Below are positions 1-6,315 of a stretch of DNA of 6,315 nucleotides, piece after piece (position 1 is the first letter of the stretch; every line of letters starts with the position of its first letter). The translations under genes and the position numbers were made by a program. The stretch lies in assembly GCA_036803245.1 (NCBI GenBank), contig DAIRUQ010000134.1:1-6315 (forward strand), given 5' to 3'. Source of the stretch: DAIRUQ01 sp036803245 (GTDB lineage Bacteria; Chloroflexota; Anaerolineae; UBA1429). The notes below the pieces were generated by a model. The model was not told where the DNA came from, searched no databases, and worked only from the letters and a program-made list of their open reading frames with translations.

Positions 1-2445
1 AAAAACCTCCAGCGCCAGCGTCGTGTCGTGGATGGTGGTTCCCTGCTGGTCGACGAGGGCTAGGCGGACGGCGATGGTTTGGCGGCCTGAGACGTCAGGC
101 GCGCGGAACCGTAGCCACCCCTGGAAGGCGCTATCGCAGGGGGCCAGGCAGGCCGCGGCGTCCCCGCTGGCCACGATGTCACCATCCATCTCGACCTCGT
201 AGCGAAGCTCCGCGTTCATCGGTGGATCGTTGGGATCACAGCAGACCCAGGCCTCCAGTGCGATCTCCTCGCCGCTCCAGTAGCCGTAGCGATCGGTGCG
301 CAGGCTGGTCAGGATCGGAGAGAGGGCGTCGCGAAAGGCCCAGTAGGCCGGCTTGGCTCGGCGCTCGACATCCATGATGGTCTTCATCCAGCCGGCCGGA
401 AACGCGTCGATGCCCAGGTGGATCGCCAGCGACTGCATCCCGCTGTCGCGCCTGAACGCCTCGGTCATCAACCGGGTGGCCCAGGCCTGATGGGCCTGGC
501 TGGCAGCGCTCCAGTCGTCGACGCTGTGCTGGGTATCGAACCACATATAGTGAAAGCGTCCCGTCTGCGCCTGGGAGATGCGGTCGGGCGTCCAGGTCGC
601 CTCCTCTTCCGGTGTGGCTGGCAGCCAGTCGGCCGGGTACCGGCGCCGCATCAGCTCGGCATAGTCCAGCCCCTCGGCGCCGTACTCGCCACAGCCGTAG
701 CGCCAGCCGGGCTTGACCGGCTGCCACCAGCCCCGGTGCAGCTTGCCCAGGTCTACGCCGTGGCCGTTATACCAGGCGCAGTAGCAGTGGTTGTCGGGCA
801 TGCCGGGGCCGGGCGGATCATAGTCGCCGTCCACGGCCTTGATGACGCGATCGGGATTCTCTAGCAGGACGGCATGGTCGGCGGCCTCGAAAAACGCCTC
901 CATCTCGGCGCGGGAGCAGTGGCGATGCAGGCTTCCGCTGCCATTGGGGAACGGTTCGTTGATATAGGTGACCATGATGTTGCAGGGGTGCCCTCGCACC
1001 AGCCGCTCCATCTCCCCGGCTTGGCGGACGGCCTCGACCCACTGGTTGCGACGCAACACGCCAAAGAGCGGTAGATCGGTCTGGGTGAGCATGCCCAGGG
1101 CGTCGCACATGGCATAGATGGCGGGCTGCACCGGGCGCTGGGTCAGCCGCAGATAGTTCATGCCGGCGATGCGGCAGAGCAGGATGTCATCGCAGAGCTG
1201 CTTCTCGTCGCCGCGCATGACGCACTGCTGCAGATGTCCCATGGTGTTGGCGCCGCGCAGGCGGATCTCCTGGCCGTTCAGGTAGAGGCGGCCCAGCGGC
1301 TCTTGGTCTCGCTCCATGGCAAAGGTGCGCAGGCCAAAGGTCTGCGAGGCCACGTCGCGCGTGCGGCCCTCATCGTCGGTGAGGCGGGCCTGTAGCGAGT
1401 AAAGCCAGGGGGCGTCGGGTGACCAGGTACGTGGCTCTGGGATGGCGAGAGGGAGCCGAAAGTAGCTCACGCCCGGACCGGCCGGCCCGCCGAGCTCGTA
1501 GGCTTCATCCTCCAGGAGCGTCTCGTGCCAGTTACGGCCATAGAGCGACAGCGACAGCGACACCGGCTGGCGCAACGAACCGGCGTTGTGCACCTCGATC
1601 CAGGCCTCGACCTTGCCCGAGGGCGCACCGTCGGCATCGGCCAGTGGCCGCACAAAGATGTCGCGGATGTGCAGCGGGTCGCGAGCCTCCACCCAGACGC
1701 GCTGGTAGATGCCCATGCCGGGCGGGCAATGGTGCCAGCCCAGGCCGGGCTGATCCCACCCGGGGCCGGTGGCGGCGTACAGCTTGTCGCCTTCGTACAG
1801 GTGTCCGTCCTCGCCCCAACTGCTGTTACCCATCATGATGGCGTCGTTCTGGACGCGGACGACCAGCTCGTTCTCACCCTCACGGACGTGGGCGGTGGCA
1901 TCAAAGGAAAAGGCGCCAAAGAACCCCTCGTGGGAGCCCACATGCGCCCCATTGACGGCCACGTGGGCGATATAGTCCACGCCCTCAAAACAGAGCCAGA
2001 CCGTTCCTAGGGCCAGCATCTCGGCCGTGACCTGAAAGGTGGTGCGATAGGTGGCGGTGGCGCGGCCGATGGGCGGGCCAAAGTGAGGGATCTGGACCTG
2101 TTCCCAGGGGCCGTCGTCGCCCAAACGCCAGTCAAACCGGTCCAGTAGGATGCGGATGCGGCTTTCGACCGGATCGGGAGCGTGGCACGCCAGAAAGGGC
2201 GCCATGCGCTCGCGCCAGACTGCCAGCTCCTCTTGGAGGGCCTCCGGCGTCTCGCGTCGCCGACGCGGATTCACAACACGAGCAGGGCTGGCGTCCAGCG
2301 GCAGGTTGGTGTCGGGAAGCTCTGGCGGCGCTGGCGCCACCAGCGTGTCGCCGCGGGTCGCTCGTGGTTGCGGGTCGTCGGTCGGCCGCGCGGCAATCTC
2401 GGCAAAAAGGTCGCGACGGGCGGGCCGGTTGGGTCGGTCTTGCAT
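1..2445 (-). CDS. Glycoside hydrolase family 2 protein, partial (C-terminus beyond left edge)
   Basis: Likely a retaining exo-acting glycosidase of family GH2 (the beta-galactosidase, beta-mannosidase and beta-glucuronidase family); the substrate cannot be told. It reads from ATG 2445 without a stop to base 1, giving 815 codons. Residues 1-75 are a Pro/Arg/Glu-rich leader with no signal peptide. About 95-260 is the sugar-binding jelly roll, ending in MGIYQRVWVEAR. About 260-375 is the Ig-like sandwich, and about 380-710 the TIM barrel. The acid/base is probably E497 in VTYINEPF, and the nucleophile E587 in GCGEYGAEG; their 90-residue spacing matches the 91 known for E. coli beta-glucuronidase. 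The barrel closes with GWMKTIMDVERRAKPAYWAF. A further beta-rich domain starts near 715 and runs off the edge. The usual GH2 'HYP' signature is replaced by QRP (436-438). Sixteen cysteines and the missing signal peptide point to the cytoplasm. The start is supported by GAAAGGT eight bases upstream, and the gene lies 26 bases after the permease stop. Family membership is nearly certain; substrate is unknown. Confidence 0.93.
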   Translation of the reverse strand, partial: MQDRPNRPARRDLFAEIAARPTDDPQPRATRGDTLVAPAPPELPDTNLPLDASPARVVNPRRRRETPEALQEELAVWRERMAPFLACHAPDPVESRIRILLDRFDWRLGDDGPWEQVQIPHFGPPIGRATATYRTTFQVTAEMLALGTVWLCFEGVDYIAHVAVNGAHVGSHEGFFGAFSFDATAHVREGENELVVRVQNDAIMMGNSSWGEDGHLYEGDKLYAATGPGWDQPGLGWHHCPPGMGIYQRVWVEARDPLHIRDIFVRPLADADGAPSGKVEAWIEVHNAGSLRQPVSLSLSLYGRNWHETLLEDEAYELGGPAGPGVSYFRLPLAIPEPRTWSPDAPWLYSLQARLTDDEGRTRDVASQTFGLRTFAMERDQEPLGRLYLNGQEIRLRGANTMGHLQQCVMRGDEKQLCDDILLCRIAGMNYLRLTQRPVQPAIYAMCDALGMLTQTDLPLFGVLRRNQWVEAVRQAGEMERLVRGHPCNIMVTYINEPFPNGSGSLHRHCSRAEMEAFFEAADHAVLLENPDRVIKAVDGDYDPPGPGMPDNHCYCAWYNGHGVDLGKLHRGWWQPVKPGWRYGCGEYGAEGLDYAELMRRRYPADWLPATPEEEATWTPDRISQAQTGRFHYMWFDTQHSVDDWSAASQAHQAWATRLMTEAFRRDSGMQSLAIHLGIDAFPAGWMKTIMDVERRAKPAYWAFRDALSPILTSLRTDRYGYWSGEEIALEAWVCCDPNDPPMNAELRYEVEMDGDIVASGDAAACLAPCDSAFQGWLRFRAPDVSGRQTIAVRLALVDQQGTTIHDTTLALEVF

Positions 2446-2452
2446 GGCAGAT

Positions 2453-2459
2453 ACCTTTC
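2453..2459 (-). promoter_or_regulatory. Ribosome binding site of the GH2 gene
   Basis: Minus-strand GAAAGGT ends eight bases before ATG 2445 and pairs with the 16S anti-Shine-Dalgarno core through AAAGG. It lies inside the 26-base spacer after the permease stop codon. This supports the chosen start and translation as part of a polycistronic message. Confidence 0.7.
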
Positions 2460-2471
2460 GTATCGGGGCGC

Positions 2472-5336
2472 CTAGACGCGATTGCCCAGGCGCAGCGCCG
2501 TAAAGATGTGGGTGTGCATCATGCGGATCATCACCAGCGCCTCTGCCGCCAGCAGGGCCACGCCCATCACGACGGCGATCTGGCGGGTGCTAACCCAATC
2601 CAGCAGCGGGATAAACGGTGGGACGGGTCGGCCGGCCGTGGCGCTGAGCGGAAAGTAGGGTACATAGAGCCGGGCGCAGGCGATGCCGCAGACGATGCCC
2701 GCCAGCAGCCCATAGACCAGCGAGGCGGCCTCCTCCATGAGCACGCTGCCCAGCAACGTCTCCTGGCGGAACCCCAGCGCGCGCAGCACGGCGTGGCGTA
2801 CCGCCCGCTGCTGCAGCATTGCGGTGCTGTATACCAGCAGGTCCGCCACCGAGAGCGCCGCCGCCGCCACAAAGCAGAATGTCAGCAGGCCAAACATGCC
2901 GGTGCGCTCGACCCGGTTGGCCTCGCGGTCGATCAGCTCGGGGAGGGCCACTATGTCACGGGGCGTCACGCCCAGCTCCCGCGCTCCCGCCAGGACAGCG
3001 TCGGGGTCGGTCCCCGGTTGCAGCCGCAGCCAGACATGGTGGGGCAGCAGGCTGCTGGTGTTCATCTCGAGGAACGAAAAGTTGGTGACCAGCACCGGTG
3101 TCGCGATGTCGTCGCCCTCAAAGCTCATGGTGGGGAAATACTCGAACAGCCCGACGATGGTGTACTCAAAGAGCTGTCGGTCGTTACCAGCCACCAGCAC
3201 GTTGGCCCGCAGCCGATCGCCAACGCCCAGGTTGATCCGCGCGGCGATGCTGCGGGGAACCAAGACGCCATTGGGCACTGTGGCCAGTCGGTTCATCAGC
3301 TCGCCCAGCGACGCTCGGGCATAGTCCTCGCGAAAGTATGCGCTCCGGCTGAGGTCCAGGCGATCGACGGCCAGCAGCCGTACATAGGGCAGATCGCCGC
3401 CGCCGGCCAGCGCGGCCTCAAACTCGCCCACCCGGGCTGCGGCTGCCACGCCCGGCAGGTCCTCGTACTCGGCCATCGGGATCACGGCAAAGGGCTCCTC
3501 AGCCGAAGCGCCTTCGCTATCGCCGCCAAAGATGCCCAGCGAGACCGAGCCCTCTTGGTTGCCCACGGTAAAGGTCAGGTCGCTGCCTACCTCGTAGCGC
3601 AAGCGATCTACCAGCCAAACGTCGGCGCTGCGGGCCGCCGACGCGTAAAAGACGCCCAACGACAGGCATAGCACCAGGCGGTAGACCGGCCCCCGGTACA
3701 AGCCGCCGCTGCGCGCCAGGTTGAGGGTGGCCAGGTAGGACGACACGCCGTGCAAATAGTTCGCCAGGTAGCCCAGCGGTACCATCAGCCAGACAAAGAG
3801 CTCGGCGGCGAGCATCGGCACGGTAAAGACAAACAGCGTGGGCGCTAGAAGCACCAAGGGGTCGTTGCGCGGATCGAGAACGTCCATGCCGGCCACTGCC
3901 AGGCTGCCTCGCGCTGTCAACTGGCCGTACGCGTACCAGGTGACCACACAGAGCACCGCGGTGAAAAAGAGCCGCATGCTATCGAGGATCAGCTGGCGAC
4001 GTCCGGCGGCCCGCTCGTGGGATACCACCGTCCCGCGAGAGGCGCGCCAGGTGGCGGCCAGCCGGATGGCCAGGCTCGCCCCAATGACCCCCACCACCGG
4101 TCCCCAGCTCACCGAGGCCAGGCTGACGCGCAACGGCTCTCGCGCGGCAAAGGACATGAACCCGTCGGCATAGCTCATGCTCCGGGCTAGGAGCAGTGAA
4201 CCGCCCAACCCTAGGGGCGTTGCGGCCGCCAAGAGCAGCAGCGACTCTAGCGACCAGATCCCAAGCAGCTGCCAGCGGGAGCTCCCGCGGCTGGCCATGG
4301 TGGCGATTTCGCCGGCCTGAAAGCGCGTCTGCGTGGCCGAGAGCGACCCGAGGAAATAGACCATGATGACGATGACGGGCACGCTAAAGCCAAAGAGCAC
4401 CGTCTGTAGCGCTTGCTTGCGCGCCTGCCCCCGCAGCAGATCCTCTCTGGGGTCGAGATCCATCTGCCCGCCGGGAAGGCGGTTGGCCACCTCGCGCGAG
4501 AGGGCCGTGAGTCCGGCCGTGTAGGCCTCGGCACGGTCCAGGTTCATGCGCTGCTCGTCCATCACAAAGTACCAAAAGGTGAGGCTCGATCCCTGCGGCG
4601 TGCTGGGAGCTATCCATTGGGTGTAGGCCTCTGGCGTCGTCAGCAGGCTGCCTGCGAACTGGACGGCGGGATCGCGGTACCAGCCGTCGTCGCTGGGGTC
4701 GGTGGCCGTCCAAATGCCGGCGATGTGCACCGGCAGGCCCTCGCCGGCGGATGAGTAGAGCTGACCGAGCTCATAGGTCTCGCCGGGCTGGAGGGCCAAG
4801 CCGTCGGCCAACTGCTGCTCTACCCAAACGTTCAGGATGGCGGGCTCCACCGCCTGCCCGTACGGTGCGCCGGCGACGGTGACGAGGCCGGCACCGTCAT
4901 CGCCCGCCGCGGTGCTATCCATCGTCACCACTCGCACGCTGGCGAGGTGCTCGGTGGTGTAGCGGGGATCGTCCGGCATGGGGGCCAGACGGTAAGCGGG
5001 GCTCTGCGTTTCGGTGTGGAGCGCCCGCACCGGCAGGCCCACGTGTTGGTTCAGCCCTTGCTGAAGCCACCCCAGGATCTCGCTGCGTTCGTCCACCCCC
5101 ATGGGCTGGCGTTCCGTGGGCGCGGCGCTGATGCGCACCGAGAAAACGGGCCAACCCTTGGTCTCGCGCCGGGTATCGATCTCCTCTTGCATGATTACTT
5201 GGCTGACGGCGCCGGCAAAGACGGGGATACCCGCGGTGATGGCGATGCCCAACGCGGTCGTAAGGACTAGCAGCGTCGTCAGCAACGGGCGGTTGCCGAG
5301 ACGCCGTAGGATCAGCGGTACGAACCCAAACAGCAT
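2472..5336 (-). CDS. FtsX/MacB-type ABC transporter permease, duplicated, about ten membrane segments
   Basis: Membrane subunit of an ABC transporter of the FtsX/MacB/LolCE superfamily. Known members use ATP hydrolysis in the cytoplasm to drive mechanical work or lipid, lipoprotein or peptide export outside. Numbering here is from ATG 5336 (954 residues). TM1 is about 16-44, followed by a MacB-like external domain of about 265 residues. TM2-4 (about 312-336, 357-384, 406-429) form the first FtsX domain, containing the typical MASRGSSRWQLLGIW. TM5-6 lie at about 451-474 and 491-524. TM7 (about 549-569) opens the second external domain of about 245 residues, and TM8-10 (about 814-839, 859-887, 916-939) form the second FtsX domain, containing HAVLRALGFRQETLLGS. 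The ten-segment two-repeat layout resembles E. coli YbbP, but this protein is longer. There is no Walker A/B or ABC signature, so a separate ATPase is needed; none is in the window. The stop is TAG at 2474-2472. The cargo is unknown. Confidence 0.93.
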   Translation of the reverse strand: MLFGFVPLILRRLGNRPLLTTLLVLTTALGIAITAGIPVFAGAVSQVIMQEEIDTRRETKGWPVFSVRISAAPTERQPMGVDERSEILGWLQQGLNQHVGLPVRALHTETQSPAYRLAPMPDDPRYTTEHLASVRVVTMDSTAAGDDGAGLVTVAGAPYGQAVEPAILNVWVEQQLADGLALQPGETYELGQLYSSAGEGLPVHIAGIWTATDPSDDGWYRDPAVQFAGSLLTTPEAYTQWIAPSTPQGSSLTFWYFVMDEQRMNLDRAEAYTAGLTALSREVANRLPGGQMDLDPREDLLRGQARKQALQTVLFGFSVPVIVIMVYFLGSLSATQTRFQAGEIATMASRGSSRWQLLGIWSLESLLLLAAATPLGLGGSLLLARSMSYADGFMSFAAREPLRVSLASVSWGPVVGVIGASLAIRLAATWRASRGTVVSHERAAGRRQLILDSMRLFFTAVLCVVTWYAYGQLTARGSLAVAGMDVLDPRNDPLVLLAPTLFVFTVPMLAAELFVWLMVPLGYLANYLHGVSSYLATLNLARSGGLYRGPVYRLVLCLSLGVFYASAARSADVWLVDRLRYEVGSDLTFTVGNQEGSVSLGIFGGDSEGASAEEPFAVIPMAEYEDLPGVAAAARVGEFEAALAGGGDLPYVRLLAVDRLDLSRSAYFREDYARASLGELMNRLATVPNGVLVPRSIAARINLGVGDRLRANVLVAGNDRQLFEYTIVGLFEYFPTMSFEGDDIATPVLVTNFSFLEMNTSSLLPHHVWLRLQPGTDPDAVLAGARELGVTPRDIVALPELIDREANRVERTGMFGLLTFCFVAAAALSVADLLVYSTAMLQQRAVRHAVLRALGFRQETLLGSVLMEEAASLVYGLLAGIVCGIACARLYVPYFPLSATAGRPVPPFIPLLDWVSTRQIAVVMGVALLAAEALVMIRMMHTHIFTALRLGNRV

Positions 5337-5341
5337 GCCTA

Positions 5342-5349
5342 CTCTTTCT
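5342..5349 (-). promoter_or_regulatory. Ribosome binding site deciding the permease start
   Basis: Minus-strand AGAAAGAG lies five bases before ATG 5336, a good Shine-Dalgarno distance. The in-frame TTG at 5354 would add six residues (MVERVG), but it has only GC-rich sequence (GCGCCGCCTGT) before it and no purine run. The ATG is therefore preferred. The site is in the 39-base spacer that follows the TAG of the upstream gene. Confidence 0.6.
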
Positions 5350-5375
5350 ACCAAACAGGCGGCGCGTAGATCGCG

Positions 5376-6314
5376 CTATCCAAAGGCAAAGGTGATCTCG
5401 GGGGCGCCGTGCTTGTCCACGAACCGTAGCCCCAGCGCGCCGCCGTCCGTCGGCGGTTGCCAGACGAGGAGCACGCTGTTGGCCCCGGCTTCCAGGTCAA
5501 TATCGGCGATGCGGCCCCGGCCTTCCTCCAGCGTGGCGCGCGGCCAGGCGGCTCCGTTGATCCATGCCTGCAGGCTGCCACCGCCCGTCAGGGCCAGGTG
5601 GGTCTGCAGGTCCGGGTTTGGCAGCCCCCCCAGGGTGGAGGTCAGCTTGCGGGCGGTGGGCACGCTCACCTGAAAGCCGATGACGACACGTCCGGGCGAG
5701 CCGTCGTCGCTTGGTACCCGGGCCGTCAACTGGCCATCGGGCGTGTCGGCGCGGCGCCAATGGGACTGCTGCAGGAAGGTGGCGTTGTCGCTACAGTACT
5801 CTACCTGGCGCTCCGAGGCCTGCCGCAGCACCTCGATGGCGGCGCCATCCAGATCGGGGGCCAGCAGGACGTGCTGTGGATAGCCATCACTGCGGCGGCC
5901 GCTGGTGGGCGTGGTGTCGCCATCGAGAATATCCGTTCCCCGGGCGCCAGCCAGGTTCCAAAGCAGCGTGCCCAACAACCGTCGGAACTGCCACTTGTCT
6001 GGGCGCCAGTGCACCTGACAGATCAGCGCTCGACCCCGCCCCACGGGGACTTCCACCAGGGCTCCCAGCGTGGGTGGCGGGTCGGCATCCAGGTAGTGGC
6101 TCATGGCCACCATGCGCTCACGTTCGGAAGAGCGCTCGTCCCCAAAGAGCACGTCCAGGCCCGCGCGCGGCGCGTTGGTCAGCAACTGGCGGCCCACCGA
6201 GGGTTCCAAGAGGTGCGACGCGATGGTCTCTTTGCGGTTGCCGCGTGTGTACTGCCAGTTTTCCAGCCAGCAGGTGTCCTCGTTGGAGAGGCCCGCCAGG
6301 ATGCCGGTGGGCCC
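5376..6314 (-). CDS. Probable glycoside hydrolase C-terminal part, partial (start beyond right edge)
   Basis: The last 312 codons of a longer protein, open from the right edge to TAG 5378-5376. The first visible residues, GPTGILAGLSNEDTCWLENW, and the segment at about 83-123 (ALVEVPVGRGRALICQVHW, then RRLLGTLLWNLAG) resemble the strand-Gly-x-Gly-strand-helix end of the GATase-like domain found late in several large bacterial glycosidases, including GH2 and beta-galactosidase types. After a Gly/Asp/Thr-rich linker (about 126-145), residues 146-312 look like a beta-sandwich. Its end, QAWINGAAW, then DLEAGANSVLLVWQPP, then LRFVDKHGAPEITF, is typical of galactose-binding or carbohydrate-binding modules. 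No catalytic part is visible, so the enzyme class is inferred from the tail alone. A TTG at 6209 is not a start, because the frame and the conserved-looking sequence continue upstream of it. The protein could instead be a non-catalytic sugar-binding protein. It is probably the first seen member of an operon with the permease and the GH2 gene. Confidence 0.8.
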   Translation of the reverse strand, partial: GPTGILAGLSNEDTCWLENWQYTRGNRKETIASHLLEPSVGRQLLTNAPRAGLDVLFGDERSSERERMVAMSHYLDADPPPTLGALVEVPVGRGRALICQVHWRPDKWQFRRLLGTLLWNLAGARGTDILDGDTTPTSGRRSDGYPQHVLLAPDLDGAAIEVLRQASERQVEYCSDNATFLQQSHWRRADTPDGQLTARVPSDDGSPGRVVIGFQVSVPTARKLTSTLGGLPNPDLQTHLALTGGGSLQAWINGAAWPRATLEEGRGRIADIDLEAGANSVLLVWQPPTDGGALGLRFVDKHGAPEITFAFG

Positions 6315-6315
6315 G

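Larger units (their letters stand above)
1..6314 (-). other. Probable operon: sugar-enzyme tail, FtsX-type permease, GH2 enzyme
   Basis: Three consecutive minus-strand genes are separated by 39 bases (5337-5375) and 26 bases (2446-2471). No GC-rich hairpin followed by a T run is visible in either spacer, and neither is long enough for an ordinary promoter plus leader. Both internal genes carry a Shine-Dalgarno-like run. Co-transcription is inferred from this layout. The true ends of the unit lie outside the window, as would any ATPase subunit, regulator or promoter. Confidence 0.65.

Noticed and set aside
236..727. A 163-codon minus-strand frame, and other short frames inside 1-2445
   Set aside because: They overlap the GH2 coding frame, which carries both catalytic motifs and runs unbroken. 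Their Arg/Pro/Gly-rich composition is that of frame shadows.
1545..1562. Three tandem copies of the hexamer gcgaca
   Set aside because: It encodes SLSLSL in a beta strand of the GH2 Ig-like domain. It is short and in frame, with no sign of a functional repeat.
2446..2471. Possible terminator or promoter between permease and GH2
   Set aside because: Only 26 bases, holding a ribosome binding site; no hairpin with a T run and no -35/-10 pair can be placed convincingly.
2364..3671. A 435-codon plus-strand open frame antisense to the permease and GH2 start
   Set aside because: It is rich in Gln, His, Arg and Ala with no recognisable domain, and it lies opposite a clear ten-segment permease. High GC makes such antisense frames common. 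No convincing ribosome binding site or family resemblance.
4727..5040. A 14-base repeat, gcaccggcaggccc, at 4727-4740 and 5027-5040, 300 bases apart
   Set aside because: Both copies encode GLPV in the first external domain of the permease, exactly 100 codons apart. No similarity is seen around them, so chance plus codon bias is enough.
5101..5673. A 190-codon plus-strand frame spanning the permease start and the upstream gene end
   Set aside because: Low-complexity Ser/Arg/Pro content, no domain, and it crosses two well-supported minus-strand genes.
6207..6209. TTG as a start codon for a 277-residue protein
   Set aside because: The frame stays open to the right edge, and the 35 codons upstream read as normal protein (for example GILAGLSNEDTCWLENW). 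The gene is simply cut by the window.
1..6315. tRNA, rRNA, CRISPR array, insertion sequence or attachment site
   Set aside because: None seen by eye on either strand; coding sequence accounts for nearly every base.

Overview
The window is GC-rich (judged by eye, not counted) and bacterial in style. It is almost wholly coding, on the minus strand only, with spacers of 39 and 26 bases. A long FtsX/MacB-type permease between two large carbohydrate-active-enzyme genes would suit a free-living heterotroph such as a Chloroflexota (Anaerolineae/Caldilineae-like) or similar environmental lineage. That assignment is a guess from gene style; there is no rRNA or marker gene here.

Reading in the direction of transcription, from high to low coordinates: (1) 6314-5376 is the C-terminal 312 codons of a large protein whose start lies beyond the right edge. 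It looks like the tail of a glycoside hydrolase, with a GATase-like domain end followed by a carbohydrate-binding-like beta domain. (2) 5336-2472 is a complete 954-residue ABC-transporter permease of the duplicated FtsX type, with about ten membrane segments and two large external domains. (3) 2445-1 is a glycoside hydrolase family 2 (GH2) protein, 815 codons visible and cut by the left edge. Its acid/base and nucleophile glutamates are recognisable.

The same strand, the short spacers, a ribosome binding site before each internal start, and the absence of any visible terminator or room for a promoter all suggest one transcription unit. The GH2 enzyme has no signal peptide and is cysteine-rich, so it probably works in the cytoplasm. 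The permease would need an ATPase that is not in this window. A plausible but unproven reading is a carbohydrate-processing locus with an attached FtsX-type export or envelope-remodelling permease. No RNA gene, mobile element, CRISPR array or large repeat was seen.
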